Of a stretch of DNA of 64,000 nt, positions 27,791-37,863 are shown piece after piece. Positions within the stretch are counted from its first letter, which is position 1, and each line of letters begins with the position of its first letter. The position numbers and the translations under genes are program-made. Where the stretch lies: positions 118,644 to 182,643 of the forward strand of contig PAZF01000002.1 of the NCBI GenBank assembly GCA_002715505.1, written 5' to 3'. The notes below the pieces were generated by a model that had not been told where the DNA came from, did no database searches, and saw only the letters and a program-made list of their open reading frames with translations. The DNA comes from Candidatus Pelagibacterales bacterium. GTDB lineage: Bacteria > Pseudomonadota > Alphaproteobacteria > TMED109.

Positions 27791-28701
27791 ATTTTCCTAA
27801 TTTCCTTCGATCCTAATAATCCGTCAGGTTTGAATGAAAGAATTATTGCCATAACAAAAAAGACTATAAATAATTCTAGTTGAGGAAAATAAAAAATAGC
27901 TAAAGTTCTAAACAATCCTATTAGTATTGCTCCTATCGCAGCTCCAGAAATACTCCCCAATCCTCCTGTCACTACTACTGCAAAAGCCAAAACTATAACT
28001 TCAACTCCTATTCCTGGAACCACTGAAATCATCGGGGCAGAAACGGCACCGCCTAAACAACCTAGAAAACATCCTATAAAAAAAGTATATACAAAAAACT
28101 TAGAAACATTTATTCCCATGGAGGATGCGATTTCTCTATCATGAATTACGGCAATCAATAGTTTCCCAATTTTAGTAAGTTTTATAACAGAATAAAATGA
28201 GAGCCAAACCAAAACAGCCAAGCAGATTATTAATAAATCGTATATCACATATGGTAATCCAAAAACATCAATGTCTCCTAACATTAGTCTGGGTTGAAAT
28301 GGTAAATATGAACTTGTACCAAATAAAATTTTCATTGTGTCTTCAAAAATTAAAAATAATCCATATGTTACTAAAACTATAACTATCTCATCTCTTCCAT
28401 ATATTTTTCTTAAAAATAACCTTTCTATAAAAATACTTAGTATAAATCCAACTAAAATGGCAGCTATTGGAATAAATAAAAAGTTTAAAGTTTGATAGCT
28501 TTCATAATTAGATGAAAACCATCCAATTAACCAGGCAGTAGTGTAAGCTCCAAAAGCATATAAACTTCCATGAGCTATGTTTAAGACTTTCATAACTCCA
28601 TAAATCAGAGTTAAACCAGATGCAACTAAAAAGAGCCAAGAAGCATAAACTAAGCTATCCAAAAGTATAAAAGGAAATGAATCTAACATATATAATAACA
28701 C
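27787..28701 (-). CDS. livH: Branched-chain amino-acid type ABC transporter permease (LivH)
   Basis: The 304-residue inner-membrane protein has the LivH-type motifs GVMKVLNIAHGSLYAFGAY, LIAVIHDREIASSMGINV and VVTGGLGSISGAAIGA, with about eight membrane segments. It heads the livHMGF run. No periplasmic substrate-binding protein gene (LivK) lies next to it in this window, so the binding protein must be encoded elsewhere. It is divergent from dusA by about 55 bases. Confidence 0.9.
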   Translation of the reverse strand: MLLYMLDSFPFILLDSLVYASWLFLVASGLTLIYGVMKVLNIAHGSLYAFGAYTTAWLIGWFSSNYESYQTLNFLFIPIAAILVGFILSIFIERLFLRKIYGRDEIVIVLVTYGLFLIFEDTMKILFGTSSYLPFQPRLMLGDIDVFGLPYVIYDLLIICLAVLVWLSFYSVIKLTKIGKLLIAVIHDREIASSMGINVSKFFVYTFFIGCFLGCLGGAVSAPMISVVPGIGVEVIVLAFAVVVTGGLGSISGAAIGAILIGLFRTLAIFYFPQLELFIVFFVMAIILSFKPDGLLGSKEIRKI

Positions 28702-28756
28702 TAATAAAAATTTACATTATTTGCACTAAATAATTTGATGCACTATAATCTTATAA

Positions 28757-29716
28757 ATGGTTGTTTCTGATATGTTTTATTGTGTTGCTCCAATGATGGG
28801 AAAAACTGATAGTTTTTTTTGTTATTTATTGAATTTAGTTAATAAAAAAACTTTAGTATATACAGAAATGATGCATGCAGAAAGTATTATTAGAACAAAT
28901 ATATTAGAGAACTATAATATCCTAAACAACTTAAGCAATGTTGCAATTCAAATTGCTGGAAGTGATCCTCGCAGATTAGCATTAGCAGCAAAAAAAGCTG
29001 AAAACTATGGATTCAACGAAATTAATATTAATTGTGGGTGCCCTAGTAAAAGAGTAGTATCAGGAAGTTTTGGTATAAATCTACTTTTAAATCCATCATT
29101 AGTTCGTGAATGTGTAGAAGAAATTAAAAACAAAGTTTCTAAGCAAGTTAGCATAAAAACTAGAATTGGTGTTGATAGTCAAACATCAGATAATGTTTTA
29201 GATTACTTTTTAATTGAACTAAATAAAGAATACATTAATAAGTACATAATACATGCCCGAATAGCCATTAGAGGCAAATTAAATACTAAAGACAATCTTA
29301 GCGTTCCCTCATTAAATTATGAAAGAGTATTTAGATTAAAGGAAAAGTTTAAGGGAAATAAAATAATAATTAATGGTGGTTTCAAAAATACAGATTATAA
29401 TAAAGAGGTTTTCAAAAATATTGATGGTATAATGATAGGCAGGGAAGCTTATAAAAATCCATGGATGTTTAATAAAAATATTAATTCAAATGACATAGAT
29501 AAGAAAAAAAAAATAATTTATCTTTATTTAAGTTTTTTGAAAAATAACTTTCAAAAGCATCTATTTAATAAAAATTCTCTTCTTCATATACAAAATATTT
29601 TTAATGGTTATAAAGGGGCAAAAAATTGGCGTCAAAAAGTAGCTATTGCAATCCAAAATAAAGACTTAAATGATTTATTAAAATTTATAGATTGTGATAA
29701 TATAAATAGAATATGA
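28757..29716 (+). CDS. dusA: tRNA-dihydrouridine synthase DusA
   Basis: The 319-residue flavoprotein has the start CVAPMMGKTDSFF, the catalytic-cysteine motif NINCGCPSKRVVSGSFG (the SFG ending is typical of DusA), and the HARIAIRGKLNTKDN segment that corresponds to the DusA HARKAWLKGLSPKEN block. It reduces uridines in the D-loop of tRNAs. A second in-frame ATG five codons in (MFYCVAPM) may be the real start. It overlaps the next gene by four bases. Confidence 0.9.
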   Translation: MVVSDMFYCVAPMMGKTDSFFCYLLNLVNKKTLVYTEMMHAESIIRTNILENYNILNNLSNVAIQIAGSDPRRLALAAKKAENYGFNEININCGCPSKRVVSGSFGINLLLNPSLVRECVEEIKNKVSKQVSIKTRIGVDSQTSDNVLDYFLIELNKEYINKYIIHARIAIRGKLNTKDNLSVPSLNYERVFRLKEKFKGNKIIINGGFKNTDYNKEVFKNIDGIMIGREAYKNPWMFNKNINSNDIDKKKKIIYLYLSFLKNNFQKHLFNKNSLLHIQNIFNGYKGAKNWRQKVAIAIQNKDLNDLLKFIDCDNINRI

Positions 29717-30678
29717 AATTTATTTTGAAACAATTAATTAATTATAGCATTTTTTTTACTATCATTTTTTTAATTAATTCATGTGCACATTTTAGAATTA
29801 TTAATTTAGAAAAAAGCAAATATGACGAACATAATTTTTTTTATTTTTTAAGCCAAGAATACTTAAGCATGGCAAAGTTTGAATTGTATGATATGCATGA
29901 TGAAATAGATGCTAATTTATTTGCTTATAAAGCCTCATTATCAATAAAACAAAATATATTTTATCCTGAAAATCCAGAAAATTGGAAAATACCTTCCAAC
30001 TATAAAAGCGAGGCCTTTTTATTTTATGAAGAAATTAACGACTTTATAAATAAAAAAATATATTTAAAATACCCAAAAAAATTTTCAAAAGTTATAACAG
30101 CTTATGATTGCTGGATTGAGCAAATAGAAGAAAACTGGCAAACCGATCATATTAAAGCATGCTATGATAAATTTAATCAAAATTTGGAAGCTATTAGAGT
30201 AAATATTTCCGAACTAGAAACTAACATTGAAGACAATATTACTGATATTCAAGAAAATATCGCTATTGATGAGGATGATAATAATTCACAAGTTTCTGTC
30301 AAGGAGCCGACTAATACAAAAATTAAAAAAGCTATCACAGAAAAAAATAAAGAAAATAAAGTGAAAGTTTTTTTTGAATTTGATAAATTTACATTATCAG
30401 CCGATCAAATTATTGAATTAGAATATTTTATAGATATTGCCCTAAAAAACTCTAGTATGGAGGTTTTGATTGAAGCACATACTGACACTATGGGATCTAA
30501 AACCTATAACGATAATTTATCTAAAAAAAGAGCTAATTATATAAAAAAATATTTGATAAAAAGAAATTTAGAAAATATAATCATTACTAAATCCTATGGA
30601 GAAAGTAATCCCTTTATTATTACTAATGATGAAGTTAAAGAAAAGAAAAATAGAAGAGCAGAACTTTATTTGAAATAA
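29713..30678 (+). CDS. OmpA-family lipoprotein
   Basis: The 321-residue protein has a signal peptide ending in the lipobox LINSC (Cys about 24), a long polar middle region with an acidic helical stretch (about residues 170-215), and a C-terminal OmpA/MotB peptidoglycan-binding domain. That domain includes VFFEFDKFTL and IEAHTDTMGSKTYNDNLSKK and ends with NRRAELYLK. It likely anchors the outer membrane to peptidoglycan. The four-base overlap with dusA suggests coupling. Confidence 0.85.
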   Translation: MKFILKQLINYSIFFTIIFLINSCAHFRIINLEKSKYDEHNFFYFLSQEYLSMAKFELYDMHDEIDANLFAYKASLSIKQNIFYPENPENWKIPSNYKSEAFLFYEEINDFINKKIYLKYPKKFSKVITAYDCWIEQIEENWQTDHIKACYDKFNQNLEAIRVNISELETNIEDNITDIQENIAIDEDDNNSQVSVKEPTNTKIKKAITEKNKENKVKVFFEFDKFTLSADQIIELEYFIDIALKNSSMEVLIEAHTDTMGSKTYNDNLSKKRANYIKKYLIKRNLENIIITKSYGESNPFIITNDEVKEKKNRRAELYLK

Positions 30679-30691
30679 ACTAATTTAAACT

Positions 30692-31999
30692 ATGATACCT
30701 AGATATTCTACAAAAGACATGTCATTGATATGGAGCACTAAAAACAAATACAAGCTTTGGCTTAAAATAGAAATTTTAGCATGTGAAATTCAAGAAAAAT
30801 TAGGAGTTATTCCTAAAAATAAATCTGCTGTTATTAAAAAATTAGCAAATTTTGATGAAGAAAAAATTTTACTAATAGAGAAAGAAACTAAACATGACGT
30901 AATAGCATTTTTAACAAATTTAGCTGAATATGTCGGAGATAATTCAAAGTTTATTCATAAGGGACTGACCTCATCTGATATTTTAGATACTTGTTTTTCA
31001 ATACAATTATCTGAGGCTACTGATCTTTTGATTAAAGAGCTAAAAGAAGTTTTATTAGTACTTAAAAAAAAAGCAGCTAAATATAAATATTTACAATGTA
31101 TTGGAAGAAGCCACGGAATACATGCTGAACCAATGACAATGGGACTTAAATTTGCTTATGCATATGCAGAATTTGATAGAAATTTATATAGACTTAAAAA
31201 TGCAAAAAAAGAAATATCAGTTTGCAAAATTTCTGGACCTGTTGGAACTTACTCAAGTGTTTCTCCAAAAGTAGAAGAATATGTAGCAAAAAAATTAAAA
31301 CTTAAACCAGAAACTGTATCTACCCAAATTATCCCCAGGGACAGGCATGCCAATTTTTTTTCGACACTTTCTATATTAGCATCCTCTATTGAAAGGTTAT
31401 CAGTTGAAATTAGACATATGCAAAGAACTGAAGTGCTAGAAGCAGAAGAATATTTTAGTGTGGGACAAAAAGGAAGTTCTGCTATGCCACATAAAAGAAA
31501 TCCTGTATTATCAGAAAACTTAACTGGCCTTGCTCGCTATATCAGAAACACCTGCAACTCAAGCACAGAAAATATAGTTTTATGGCATGAGAGAGATATC
31601 TCTCATTCTTCTGTAGAAAGAATTATTGGTCCTGATATTACAATAGCTATGCATTTTTCGTTGATAAGGTTAAAAGATCTAATAAAAAATTTGGTTATAT
31701 ATCCAAAAAATATTCAAAGAAATCTAGACCAATTACAAGGTTTACATTTTAGTCAAAATGTTATGCTTAAGCTTATAGACAAAGGTGTTACCAGAGAAGT
31801 GGCATATAAAATAGTCCAGGAAAGTGCTATGAAAACCTGGAATAGTATAAGAACAAATAAAAATAAATCTTTTTTAAGCTTTCTTCTTTCTAATAAAAAA
31901 GTTTCATCAAAAATAAATAAAAAAGAGTTAATTAAAATATTTAATAATAAATTATTTATTAAAAATATTAATCACATCTACAAAAATGTTTTTAAATAA
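30692..31999 (+). CDS. purB: Adenylosuccinate lyase
   Basis: The 435-residue protein has HKGLTSSDILDTC, the catalytic-histidine regions GRSHGIHAEPMTMG and the signature GSSAMPHKRNP. It cleaves SAICAR to AICAR and adenylosuccinate to AMP in purine synthesis. The purC, purS, purQ and purL genes follow with only a TANGO2-like gene between, so these form a purine cluster. Confidence 0.96.
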   Translation: MIPRYSTKDMSLIWSTKNKYKLWLKIEILACEIQEKLGVIPKNKSAVIKKLANFDEEKILLIEKETKHDVIAFLTNLAEYVGDNSKFIHKGLTSSDILDTCFSIQLSEATDLLIKELKEVLLVLKKKAAKYKYLQCIGRSHGIHAEPMTMGLKFAYAYAEFDRNLYRLKNAKKEISVCKISGPVGTYSSVSPKVEEYVAKKLKLKPETVSTQIIPRDRHANFFSTLSILASSIERLSVEIRHMQRTEVLEAEEYFSVGQKGSSAMPHKRNPVLSENLTGLARYIRNTCNSSTENIVLWHERDISHSSVERIIGPDITIAMHFSLIRLKDLIKNLVIYPKNIQRNLDQLQGLHFSQNVMLKLIDKGVTREVAYKIVQESAMKTWNSIRTNKNKSFLSFLLSNKKVSSKINKKELIKIFNNKLFIKNINHIYKNVFK

Positions 32000-32039
32000 T
32001 ATAGCTTTGTATTGTTAGCATTTTTTAAAAATTGTCTTT

Positions 32040-32792
32040 ATGTGCATACTTTTTATATTAAGAAAAAAAAATAGTAAATGGCCGCTGCTAATTGCTACTA
32101 ATAGAGATGAATTTTACAATAGGAATTTTTTATCACCAGGTACTCACTGGAGAAGATATCCTTTTATATTTGCAGGAAAAGATAAAAAAGCTGGTGGTTC
32201 TTGGCTAGGAGTGAATAAACATGGTCTTTGTGTTTCTATTTTGAATAGAGAATCAAAAATCAAACCTCAACACAAACTGCTATCTAGAGGTAATTTGGTA
32301 ATTAATGCGCTGAAAAATAGAAAAGCGGAAGAAACTAAGAATAACTTTCTAAAATGTTTTCAAAAAAAATATCATTTTTTTAATTTATTTATTGCCGATA
32401 ATAGCAATGCATATTGGATTAAATATGATAATTTTGAAATTAAAGTATTTTCTATACCCTATGGATACTCTATACTTGATAATTTTGATTTAAATGACAA
32501 AAATTCCTTAAGACAATCTCTTAATAAAGAAATTTTTTATAAATCCAAGCACCCTAGACCAGATAGTGATGATTTTGATGATTGGTCGAATTTGTTGACA
32601 CTAAGCAAACAAAGTCTAGACGAAAAACAGGCTTCAATATATGTTAATAAATATAAAAACAATTATGGCACTGTTAGTTCATCTATTATAGGGTTGCCTA
32701 GCAGTAGAGTTAGTAGTAAAAATATATTTTGGTTGTATAGAAATTCTTTAAGCAACCAACCAAGTTTTAAAAAATTAAAGGTTTTTAGTTAA
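32040..32792 (+). CDS. TANGO2 / NRDE family protein
   Basis: The 250-residue protein starts MCILFILRKKN, where Cys2 is the family's conserved N-terminal cysteine, and contains ATNRDEFYNRNF (the NRDE motif) and AGGSWLGVNKHGLCVSILNR. In eukaryotes TANGO2 is linked to haem and lipid handling; the bacterial role is poorly defined. It sits between purB and purC in the same direction, seven bases before purC. Confidence 0.85.
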   Translation: MCILFILRKKNSKWPLLIATNRDEFYNRNFLSPGTHWRRYPFIFAGKDKKAGGSWLGVNKHGLCVSILNRESKIKPQHKLLSRGNLVINALKNRKAEETKNNFLKCFQKKYHFFNLFIADNSNAYWIKYDNFEIKVFSIPYGYSILDNFDLNDKNSLRQSLNKEIFYKSKHPRPDSDDFDDWSNLLTLSKQSLDEKQASIYVNKYKNNYGTVSSSIIGLPSSRVSSKNIFWLYRNSLSNQPSFKKLKVFS

Positions 32793-32798
32793 AAATTT

Positions 32799-33509
32799 AT
32801 GAAGCTAGTATTAGAAGGAAAAGCAAAAAAAATTTTTCAAAGTGAAAATAAAAGTTATTATATACAATACTTTAAGGACAGTGCTACCGCTTTCAACAAT
32901 AAGAAAAAAAGAGACTTTAACAAAAAAGGTATAATTAATAATTTAATATCATCTGATATATTTATATATTTAAATAAAAATAATATAAGAACTCACTTTG
33001 TAAAAAAAATAAGCGAGAGAGAACAATTAATTAAAAAGGTAGATATAATTCCTGTAGAAGTTGTTGTAAGAAACTACGCAGCAGGTAGCTTAGTAAAAAG
33101 GCTAGCAATCAAAAAAGGAAAAAAATTAAAAACTCCATTAATTGAATTTTATTTTAAATGTGATGAATTAGACGATCCCTTTATTTCTGATGACCATATA
33201 ACATTACTTAACTTAGCAAATAGAGATGATATAAAAAAAATAAAAAAAGTAAGTATAAAAATTAATAATCTACTTATAAAATATTTTAGGAAAATAAATT
33301 TTATTTTAGTAGATTATAAATTAGAATTTGGAATTCTTAATAAAAAAATAATTTTAGCTGATGAAATTTCTCCAGATAGTTGTAGGTTATGGGATATTAA
33401 AACTAAAATAAGTTTTGATAAGGATATTTTCAGAGAAAATAAAGGAAATTTACTTAAATCTTATAATGAAATTATAAAAAGATTAAAAATAGAGGTAAAA
33501 AATGTTTAA
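32799..33509 (+). CDS. purC: Phosphoribosylaminoimidazole-succinocarboxamide synthase
   Basis: The 236-residue protein has the SAICAR synthetase motifs EGKAKKIF, VEVVVRNYAAGSL and the ATP/metal region ILADEISPDSCRLWD. It joins CAIR and aspartate to form SAICAR, the substrate of PurB. It overlaps purS by eight bases. The middle of the gene is very rich in lysine codons, as in its neighbours. Confidence 0.96.
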   Translation: MKLVLEGKAKKIFQSENKSYYIQYFKDSATAFNNKKKRDFNKKGIINNLISSDIFIYLNKNNIRTHFVKKISEREQLIKKVDIIPVEVVVRNYAAGSLVKRLAIKKGKKLKTPLIEFYFKCDELDDPFISDDHITLLNLANRDDIKKIKKVSIKINNLLIKYFRKINFILVDYKLEFGILNKKIILADEISPDSCRLWDIKTKISFDKDIFRENKGNLLKSYNEIIKRLKIEVKNV

Positions 33510-33756
33510 ATTAGATGTACTGGTAAAATTAAAAAAAGATGTTTTAGACCCACAAGGTAAAGCAATAGAATTAGCTGCAAAAAATATTAATATTAAAAAT
33601 ATATATTCAGTTAAACAAAATAAATATTTTGAAATAATAGTTGAAAAAGTTCCTAATAAAAAAAAGGCAGAAGAAATTGTTGAGAAATTAAGTAAAAATT
33701 TACTAGCTAATGAAGTTATAGAAGATTATCAAGTAATTGGTAGTAAGAAAATATGA
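33502..33756 (+). CDS. purS: Phosphoribosylformylglycinamidine synthase subunit PurS
   Basis: The 84-residue protein has the PurS start FKLDVLVKLKKDVLDPQGKA and the C-terminal LLANEVIEDYQVIG. PurS bridges PurL and PurQ in the three-part FGAM synthase. It overlaps purC upstream and purQ downstream (ATGA overlap), and its stop is TGA, which shows that TGA is a real stop codon in this genome. Confidence 0.95.
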   Translation: MFKLDVLVKLKKDVLDPQGKAIELAAKNINIKNIYSVKQNKYFEIIVEKVPNKKKAEEIVEKLSKNLLANEVIEDYQVIGSKKI

Positions 33757-34439
33757 CTCCAGCAATTATAGTTTTTCCTGGTTCTAATTGTGATAAGGAT
33801 ATACTTAACTCTATAAAAGATATATCTGGTAAATATCCTAAACTGATTTGGTATCAAGAAAGTATTCCTAAAAATACTGACTTTATTATAATACCTGGTG
33901 GTTTTTCATTTGGAGATTATCTGAGATGTGGTGCAATTGCTTCTAAGTCAAATATTCTAAAACAAATTAATCTATTTATAAAAAAAGGAACACCTGTTTT
34001 AGGGATATGTAATGGTTTTCAAATTTTAACCGAAGCGGGATTTCTTCCAGGTATGTTGCTTATGAATAAAAATTTAAAATTTATTTGTAAATGTGTAAAT
34101 TTGATTGTTACTAATACTAAAAGTAAATTTACTAATATGCTAAACGAGAAAGAAATTCTTTCTCTACCTATTGCCCATAAAGTAGGAAATTATTACATAA
34201 ATGAGTCAGGTTTAAGGGAATTAATTTTAAACAACCAAGTAGCTTTGAGATACTCTGATGAAAAAGGCACTTGTAAAGACACTCAGAATCCAAATGGATC
34301 AATATATAATATTGCAGGAGTCACTAATAAAAAAGGTAATGTCATGGGAATGATGCCGCACCCAGAAAGGTATTATGATAATAAAAATAAAGATACAGTA
34401 ATGAAAAAAATTATAGTGGCAATATCTAATGAAAAATAA
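33753..34439 (+). CDS. purQ: Phosphoribosylformylglycinamidine synthase glutaminase subunit PurQ
   Basis: The 228-residue class I amidotransferase has the catalytic cysteine in VLGICNGFQILTEAG and the His-Glu pair in MGMMPHPERYYD. The start IIVFPGSNCDKD is typical PurQ. It supplies ammonia from glutamine to PurL. It overlaps purL by 11 bases. Confidence 0.96.
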   Translation: MTPAIIVFPGSNCDKDILNSIKDISGKYPKLIWYQESIPKNTDFIIIPGGFSFGDYLRCGAIASKSNILKQINLFIKKGTPVLGICNGFQILTEAGFLPGMLLMNKNLKFICKCVNLIVTNTKSKFTNMLNEKEILSLPIAHKVGNYYINESGLRELILNNQVALRYSDEKGTCKDTQNPNGSIYNIAGVTNKKGNVMGMMPHPERYYDNKNKDTVMKKIIVAISNEK

Positions 34440-36612
34440 ATATATTATTAATTACATAAAACAAATTGGACTATCAAAAGAAGATTATCAAGAATGTAAG
34501 AGTTTATTAAGAAGAGATCCCTTGAAGACTGAATTAGCTTTGTTTTCAGCTATGTGGAGTGAGCATTGCTCATATAAGTCTTCCAAATATTGGCTTAAAA
34601 AACTTCCTCATCAAGCCAATTATGTTATTCAAGGTCCTGGAGAAAATGCTGGTGTAATAGATATTGGCTCTAATAATGCTATAGTTTTTAAAATAGAAAG
34701 TCATAATCATCCGTCTTTTATTGAACCCTACCAAGGTGCAGCAACTGGAGTTGGAGGAATAATGAGAGATATTTTTACAATGGGAGCAAGACCAATAGCC
34801 AATCTTAATTGTTTAAGGTTTGGAAGTTTAGAAAATAAAAAAACCAAATACTTATTTAATGGAGTTGTTTCAGGTGTTGGAGATTATGGAAATTGTACTG
34901 GTATTCCTACCGTAGCGGGTGAATGCAGCTTTGATAGCAGATATAATGAAAATATTTTAGTAAATGCTATGACTGTTGGGATAACCAAAAAAAATAAAAT
35001 ATTTTATGCTAAAGCAGGCAAACCAGGTAACAAAGTGGTGTATGTAGGATCTAAAACAGGAAGAGATGGAATACATGGAGCAAGCATGTCATCTGAAGCT
35101 TTTTCAGAAAAGTCTGAAAGTTTAAAGCCTACAGTACAAGTAGGAGACCCTTTTTCTGAAAAATTATTGATGGAAGCTTGTTTAGAGTTGATGAATTATA
35201 ACTCTATTATAGGGTTACAAGATATGGGTGCGGCAGGTTTAACTTCTTCTGCAGTAGAAATAGCAGCAGCATCTAAACTTGGTATTAAATTAAATTTAGA
35301 CAGAGTGCCTTTAAGAGACGGAAAAATGTCAGCCGATGAAATAATGTTATCAGAAAGTCAAGAAAGAATGTTAATGATAATTAAACCAGAAAAATTAAAT
35401 ATTGCTAAAAAGATATTTGAAAAATGGGGTCTGTCATTTTCTTCAATTGGAGAAATTACTAATAATCCAAACATTAAAATTTCCTTTAAGAAGAAAGTTG
35501 TTGCTGATATACCACTTGAATTTCTTACTAGTGCTAAAACATATAGAAGACCTTTTATAATAAATAGAAATATTTACACGAATAAAGCATATCCCAAAAA
35601 AACTATAGCAGATATAGTAAAAAAAATTTTTAATGACTCCAATTTAAGTTATCGAGAACTAATTTGGGAACAATATGACCATATGATTACAAGAGATGTA
35701 ATATCAAAAATGGGTGGAAATGCTTCTATAATCAAAACTAATGATAAATATCAGGCCATAGCAACAACTACCGATTGTAATATTTTTTATTGTGACACTG
35801 ATCCATATTTAGGAGTAATCCAGGCTATATCTGAGAGTTTTAGGAATTTAGTTTCAGTTGGAGCAAGACCTTTAGCAATAACCAATTGTTTAAATTTTGG
35901 GAACCCTGAAAAAAAAGAAATCATGGGACAATTTGTGCAGACTATAAAAGGAATGAAAATTGCCTCAAAAAAATTATCATTACCAATAGTATCTGGAAAT
36001 GTTTCATTTTATAATGAGACTAATAATAGAAGTATACCCCCTACTCCTCAAATAGGAGCAGTCGGAGTTATAAATGACTATAGAAAGACTAAGTCACTTT
36101 CTTCCTTTTATAATAATGATTTTTTATATATTATTGGAGAAACTAAAGGCCATTTGTCTTCTTCAGCCTATGAAAGGTGTTTTTTTGATTTTTCAAAAAC
36201 TAAGAGCACTTCTATGCCTCCTGTTACTGATTTAGATTTGGAAGTTAAGATGTCTAAGGTTATATTATACCTAATTAAAAAATCACTGATTACTGCTTGC
36301 CATGATGTTTCAGATGGTGGTATATTAATTTCTGTTTTAGAAATGTGCTTAGCTAAAAAAATTGGTCTTAATTTTTCAAACTTATCTTCTAATCATAAGT
36401 ATTTATTCGGGGAGGATCAATCTAGATATTTAGTAGCTATTAATAAATCTAAAATTAAAGAAGTTTGCAAAATTTTAAATAAAAACGATATTAAACACAA
36501 AAAATTAGGGATATTTTCTAATAAACACCCTATATTGCTATTTCCTGATAAAAGCAGTATAAAATTAAATGATTTAAGTTTTTCAAGAAAAATTTGGGAA
36601 AAAAAGGTATAG
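34429..36612 (+). CDS. purL: Phosphoribosylformylglycinamidine synthase subunit PurL
   Basis: The 727-residue protein is the small PurL type that needs PurS and PurQ. Motifs include MWSEHCSYKSS, KIESHNHPSFIEPYQGAATGVGG and LQDMGAAGLTSS, and the C-terminal repeat of the ATP-grasp-like AIRS fold has ACHDVSDGGI. It makes FGAM from FGAR with ATP. bolA follows two bases after its stop if the ATG at 36615 is used. Confidence 0.97.
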   Translation: MKNKYIINYIKQIGLSKEDYQECKSLLRRDPLKTELALFSAMWSEHCSYKSSKYWLKKLPHQANYVIQGPGENAGVIDIGSNNAIVFKIESHNHPSFIEPYQGAATGVGGIMRDIFTMGARPIANLNCLRFGSLENKKTKYLFNGVVSGVGDYGNCTGIPTVAGECSFDSRYNENILVNAMTVGITKKNKIFYAKAGKPGNKVVYVGSKTGRDGIHGASMSSEAFSEKSESLKPTVQVGDPFSEKLLMEACLELMNYNSIIGLQDMGAAGLTSSAVEIAAASKLGIKLNLDRVPLRDGKMSADEIMLSESQERMLMIIKPEKLNIAKKIFEKWGLSFSSIGEITNNPNIKISFKKKVVADIPLEFLTSAKTYRRPFIINRNIYTNKAYPKKTIADIVKKIFNDSNLSYRELIWEQYDHMITRDVISKMGGNASIIKTNDKYQAIATTTDCNIFYCDTDPYLGVIQAISESFRNLVSVGARPLAITNCLNFGNPEKKEIMGQFVQTIKGMKIASKKLSLPIVSGNVSFYNETNNRSIPPTPQIGAVGVINDYRKTKSLSSFYNNDFLYIIGETKGHLSSSAYERCFFDFSKTKSTSMPPVTDLDLEVKMSKVILYLIKKSLITACHDVSDGGILISVLEMCLAKKIGLNFSNLSSNHKYLFGEDQSRYLVAINKSKIKEVCKILNKNDIKHKKLGIFSNKHPILLFPDKSSIKLNDLSFSRKIWEKKV

Positions 36613-36614
36613 AA

Positions 36615-36848
36615 ATGGGAATGAAAGTTGACGAAATCAAGGACCTAATTAAAAAGTCCATACCAGATGCTAAAATAGAAATTAAGGATTTAGCAGGAGA
36701 TGATAATCATTATGCTGCTACAGTAAAGTCAAAGATGTTTGAAGGAAAAACGAAAGTACAGCAACATAAGCTTGTGTATGATGCATTAGAAGGAAGAATG
36801 GGTGGTATTCTTCATGCATTATCTCTCACCACGATAATAGATAATTAA
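36615..36848 (+). CDS. bolA: BolA family protein
   Basis: The ORF track start is a TTG inside purL; the ATG at 36615, seven bases after AAGG, is more likely, and an ATG two codons on is a further option. The protein has the BolA core IKDLAGDDNHYAATVKSKMFEG and VQQHKLVYDALEGRMGGILHALSL. BolA proteins pair with CGFS glutaredoxins in iron-sulfur trafficking, and the next gene encodes one, a standard alphaproteobacterial pairing. Confidence 0.92.
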   Translation: MGMKVDEIKDLIKKSIPDAKIEIKDLAGDDNHYAATVKSKMFEGKTKVQQHKLVYDALEGRMGGILHALSLTTIIDN

Positions 36849-36863
36849 TAATAGGAGATTTAA

Positions 36864-37196
36864 ATGAGTGATATTGATTCTAAAATTAAAGACCTAAATA
36901 AAAAGAATGAAGTAGTATTATATATGAAAGGAAATCCAACTTTTCCTCAATGTGGTTTTTCTTCTACTGTGGTTCAGATATTGAAACACTTAGGTGTAAA
37001 TTTTCAATCACATGATGTGCTGCAGGATGAAGAGTTAAGAGATGGAATAAAAAAATTCAGTAATTGGCCAACTATTCCTCAATTATACGTAAAAGAAGAG
37101 TTTGTTGGTGGTTGTGATATAATTAGAGAAATGTTTGAAAGCGGAGAGTTAAAAAAATTTTTTAATGATAATAAAATTGAGCTTTTAACTGAATAA
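36864..37196 (+). CDS. grxD: Monothiol glutaredoxin, CGFS type
   Basis: The 110-residue protein has the monothiol active site FPQCGFSSTVVQIL, the TIPQLYVKEEFVGGCDI glutathione-binding segment and normal Grx4 length. It carries [2Fe-2S] clusters and works with BolA. AGGAG lies just before the ATG. It is the last gene of the purB-to-grxD run; its stop abuts the stop of the convergent rpsD gene. Confidence 0.95.
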   Translation: MSDIDSKIKDLNKKNEVVLYMKGNPTFPQCGFSSTVVQILKHLGVNFQSHDVLQDEELRDGIKKFSNWPTIPQLYVKEEFVGGCDIIREMFESGELKKFFNDNKIELLTE

Positions 37197-37811
37197 TTAT
37201 CTAGAATAGTATTCTATAACCAAATTTGGTTCCATTTGAACCGGATAAGGAACTTCGCTTAACTTAGGAATTCTTATTAATCTTCCAACTATTTTTTGCT
37301 TATCAAACTCAATATAGTCAGGCACTTCCTTAATTGATTTATCTGTAGATTCTAATACTACAGGATGCTGTAAAGATTTTTTTCTTACACATATTACGTC
37401 TTTAGTGGTAACACTAAAAGATGCTATAGTTACTTTTTTATTATTTACCTCGATATGTCCATGACTTATTATTTGTCTGGCTGCAAAAACTGTAGGAGCA
37501 ATATTCATTCTATATATTACAGCATCAAGCCTTGTCTCTAGGAAAGCTATAAGGTGTTCACTGGTATCACCTTTTTTCTTAAGAGCCTTTTCATAATATT
37601 TCCTAAATTGCTTTTCCGATACATTACCATAATATCCCTTAAGTTTCTGCTTTGCAAATAACTGAACACCATAGTCAGATAGTTTTTTTCTTTTAGATCC
37701 ATGTTGCCCTGGTCCATACTCTCTTCTATTAAAAGGAGACTTAGGCTCACCCCAAAGATTACATCCTAATCTTCTATCAATTTTATTTCTGGGTTCTGTT
37801 CTTTTACTCAT
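37197..37811 (-). CDS. rpsD: 30S ribosomal protein S4
   Basis: The 204-residue protein has the S4 N-terminal region ([14 protein letters not shown] and [16 protein letters not shown]) and the S4 RNA-binding domain ([28 protein letters not shown]). It nucleates 30S assembly on 16S rRNA. As in many alphaproteobacteria it stands apart from the main ribosomal operons, here downstream of an RNA methyltransferase gene on the same strand. Confidence 0.97.
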   Translation of the reverse strand: MSKRTEPRNKIDRRLGCNLWGEPKSPFNRREYGPGQHGSKRKKLSDYGVQLFAKQKLKGYYGNVSEKQFRKYYEKALKKKGDTSEHLIAFLETRLDAVIYRMNIAPTVFAARQIISHGHIEVNNKKVTIASFSVTTKDVICVRKKSLQHPVVLESTDKSIKEVPDYIEFDKQKIVGRLIRIPKLSEVPYPVQMEPNLVIEYYSR

Positions 37812-37863
37812 AATCGCTAAATTTGAAGAATACTTGTCTTTCTTGCGTTGTCAATTATATTTT

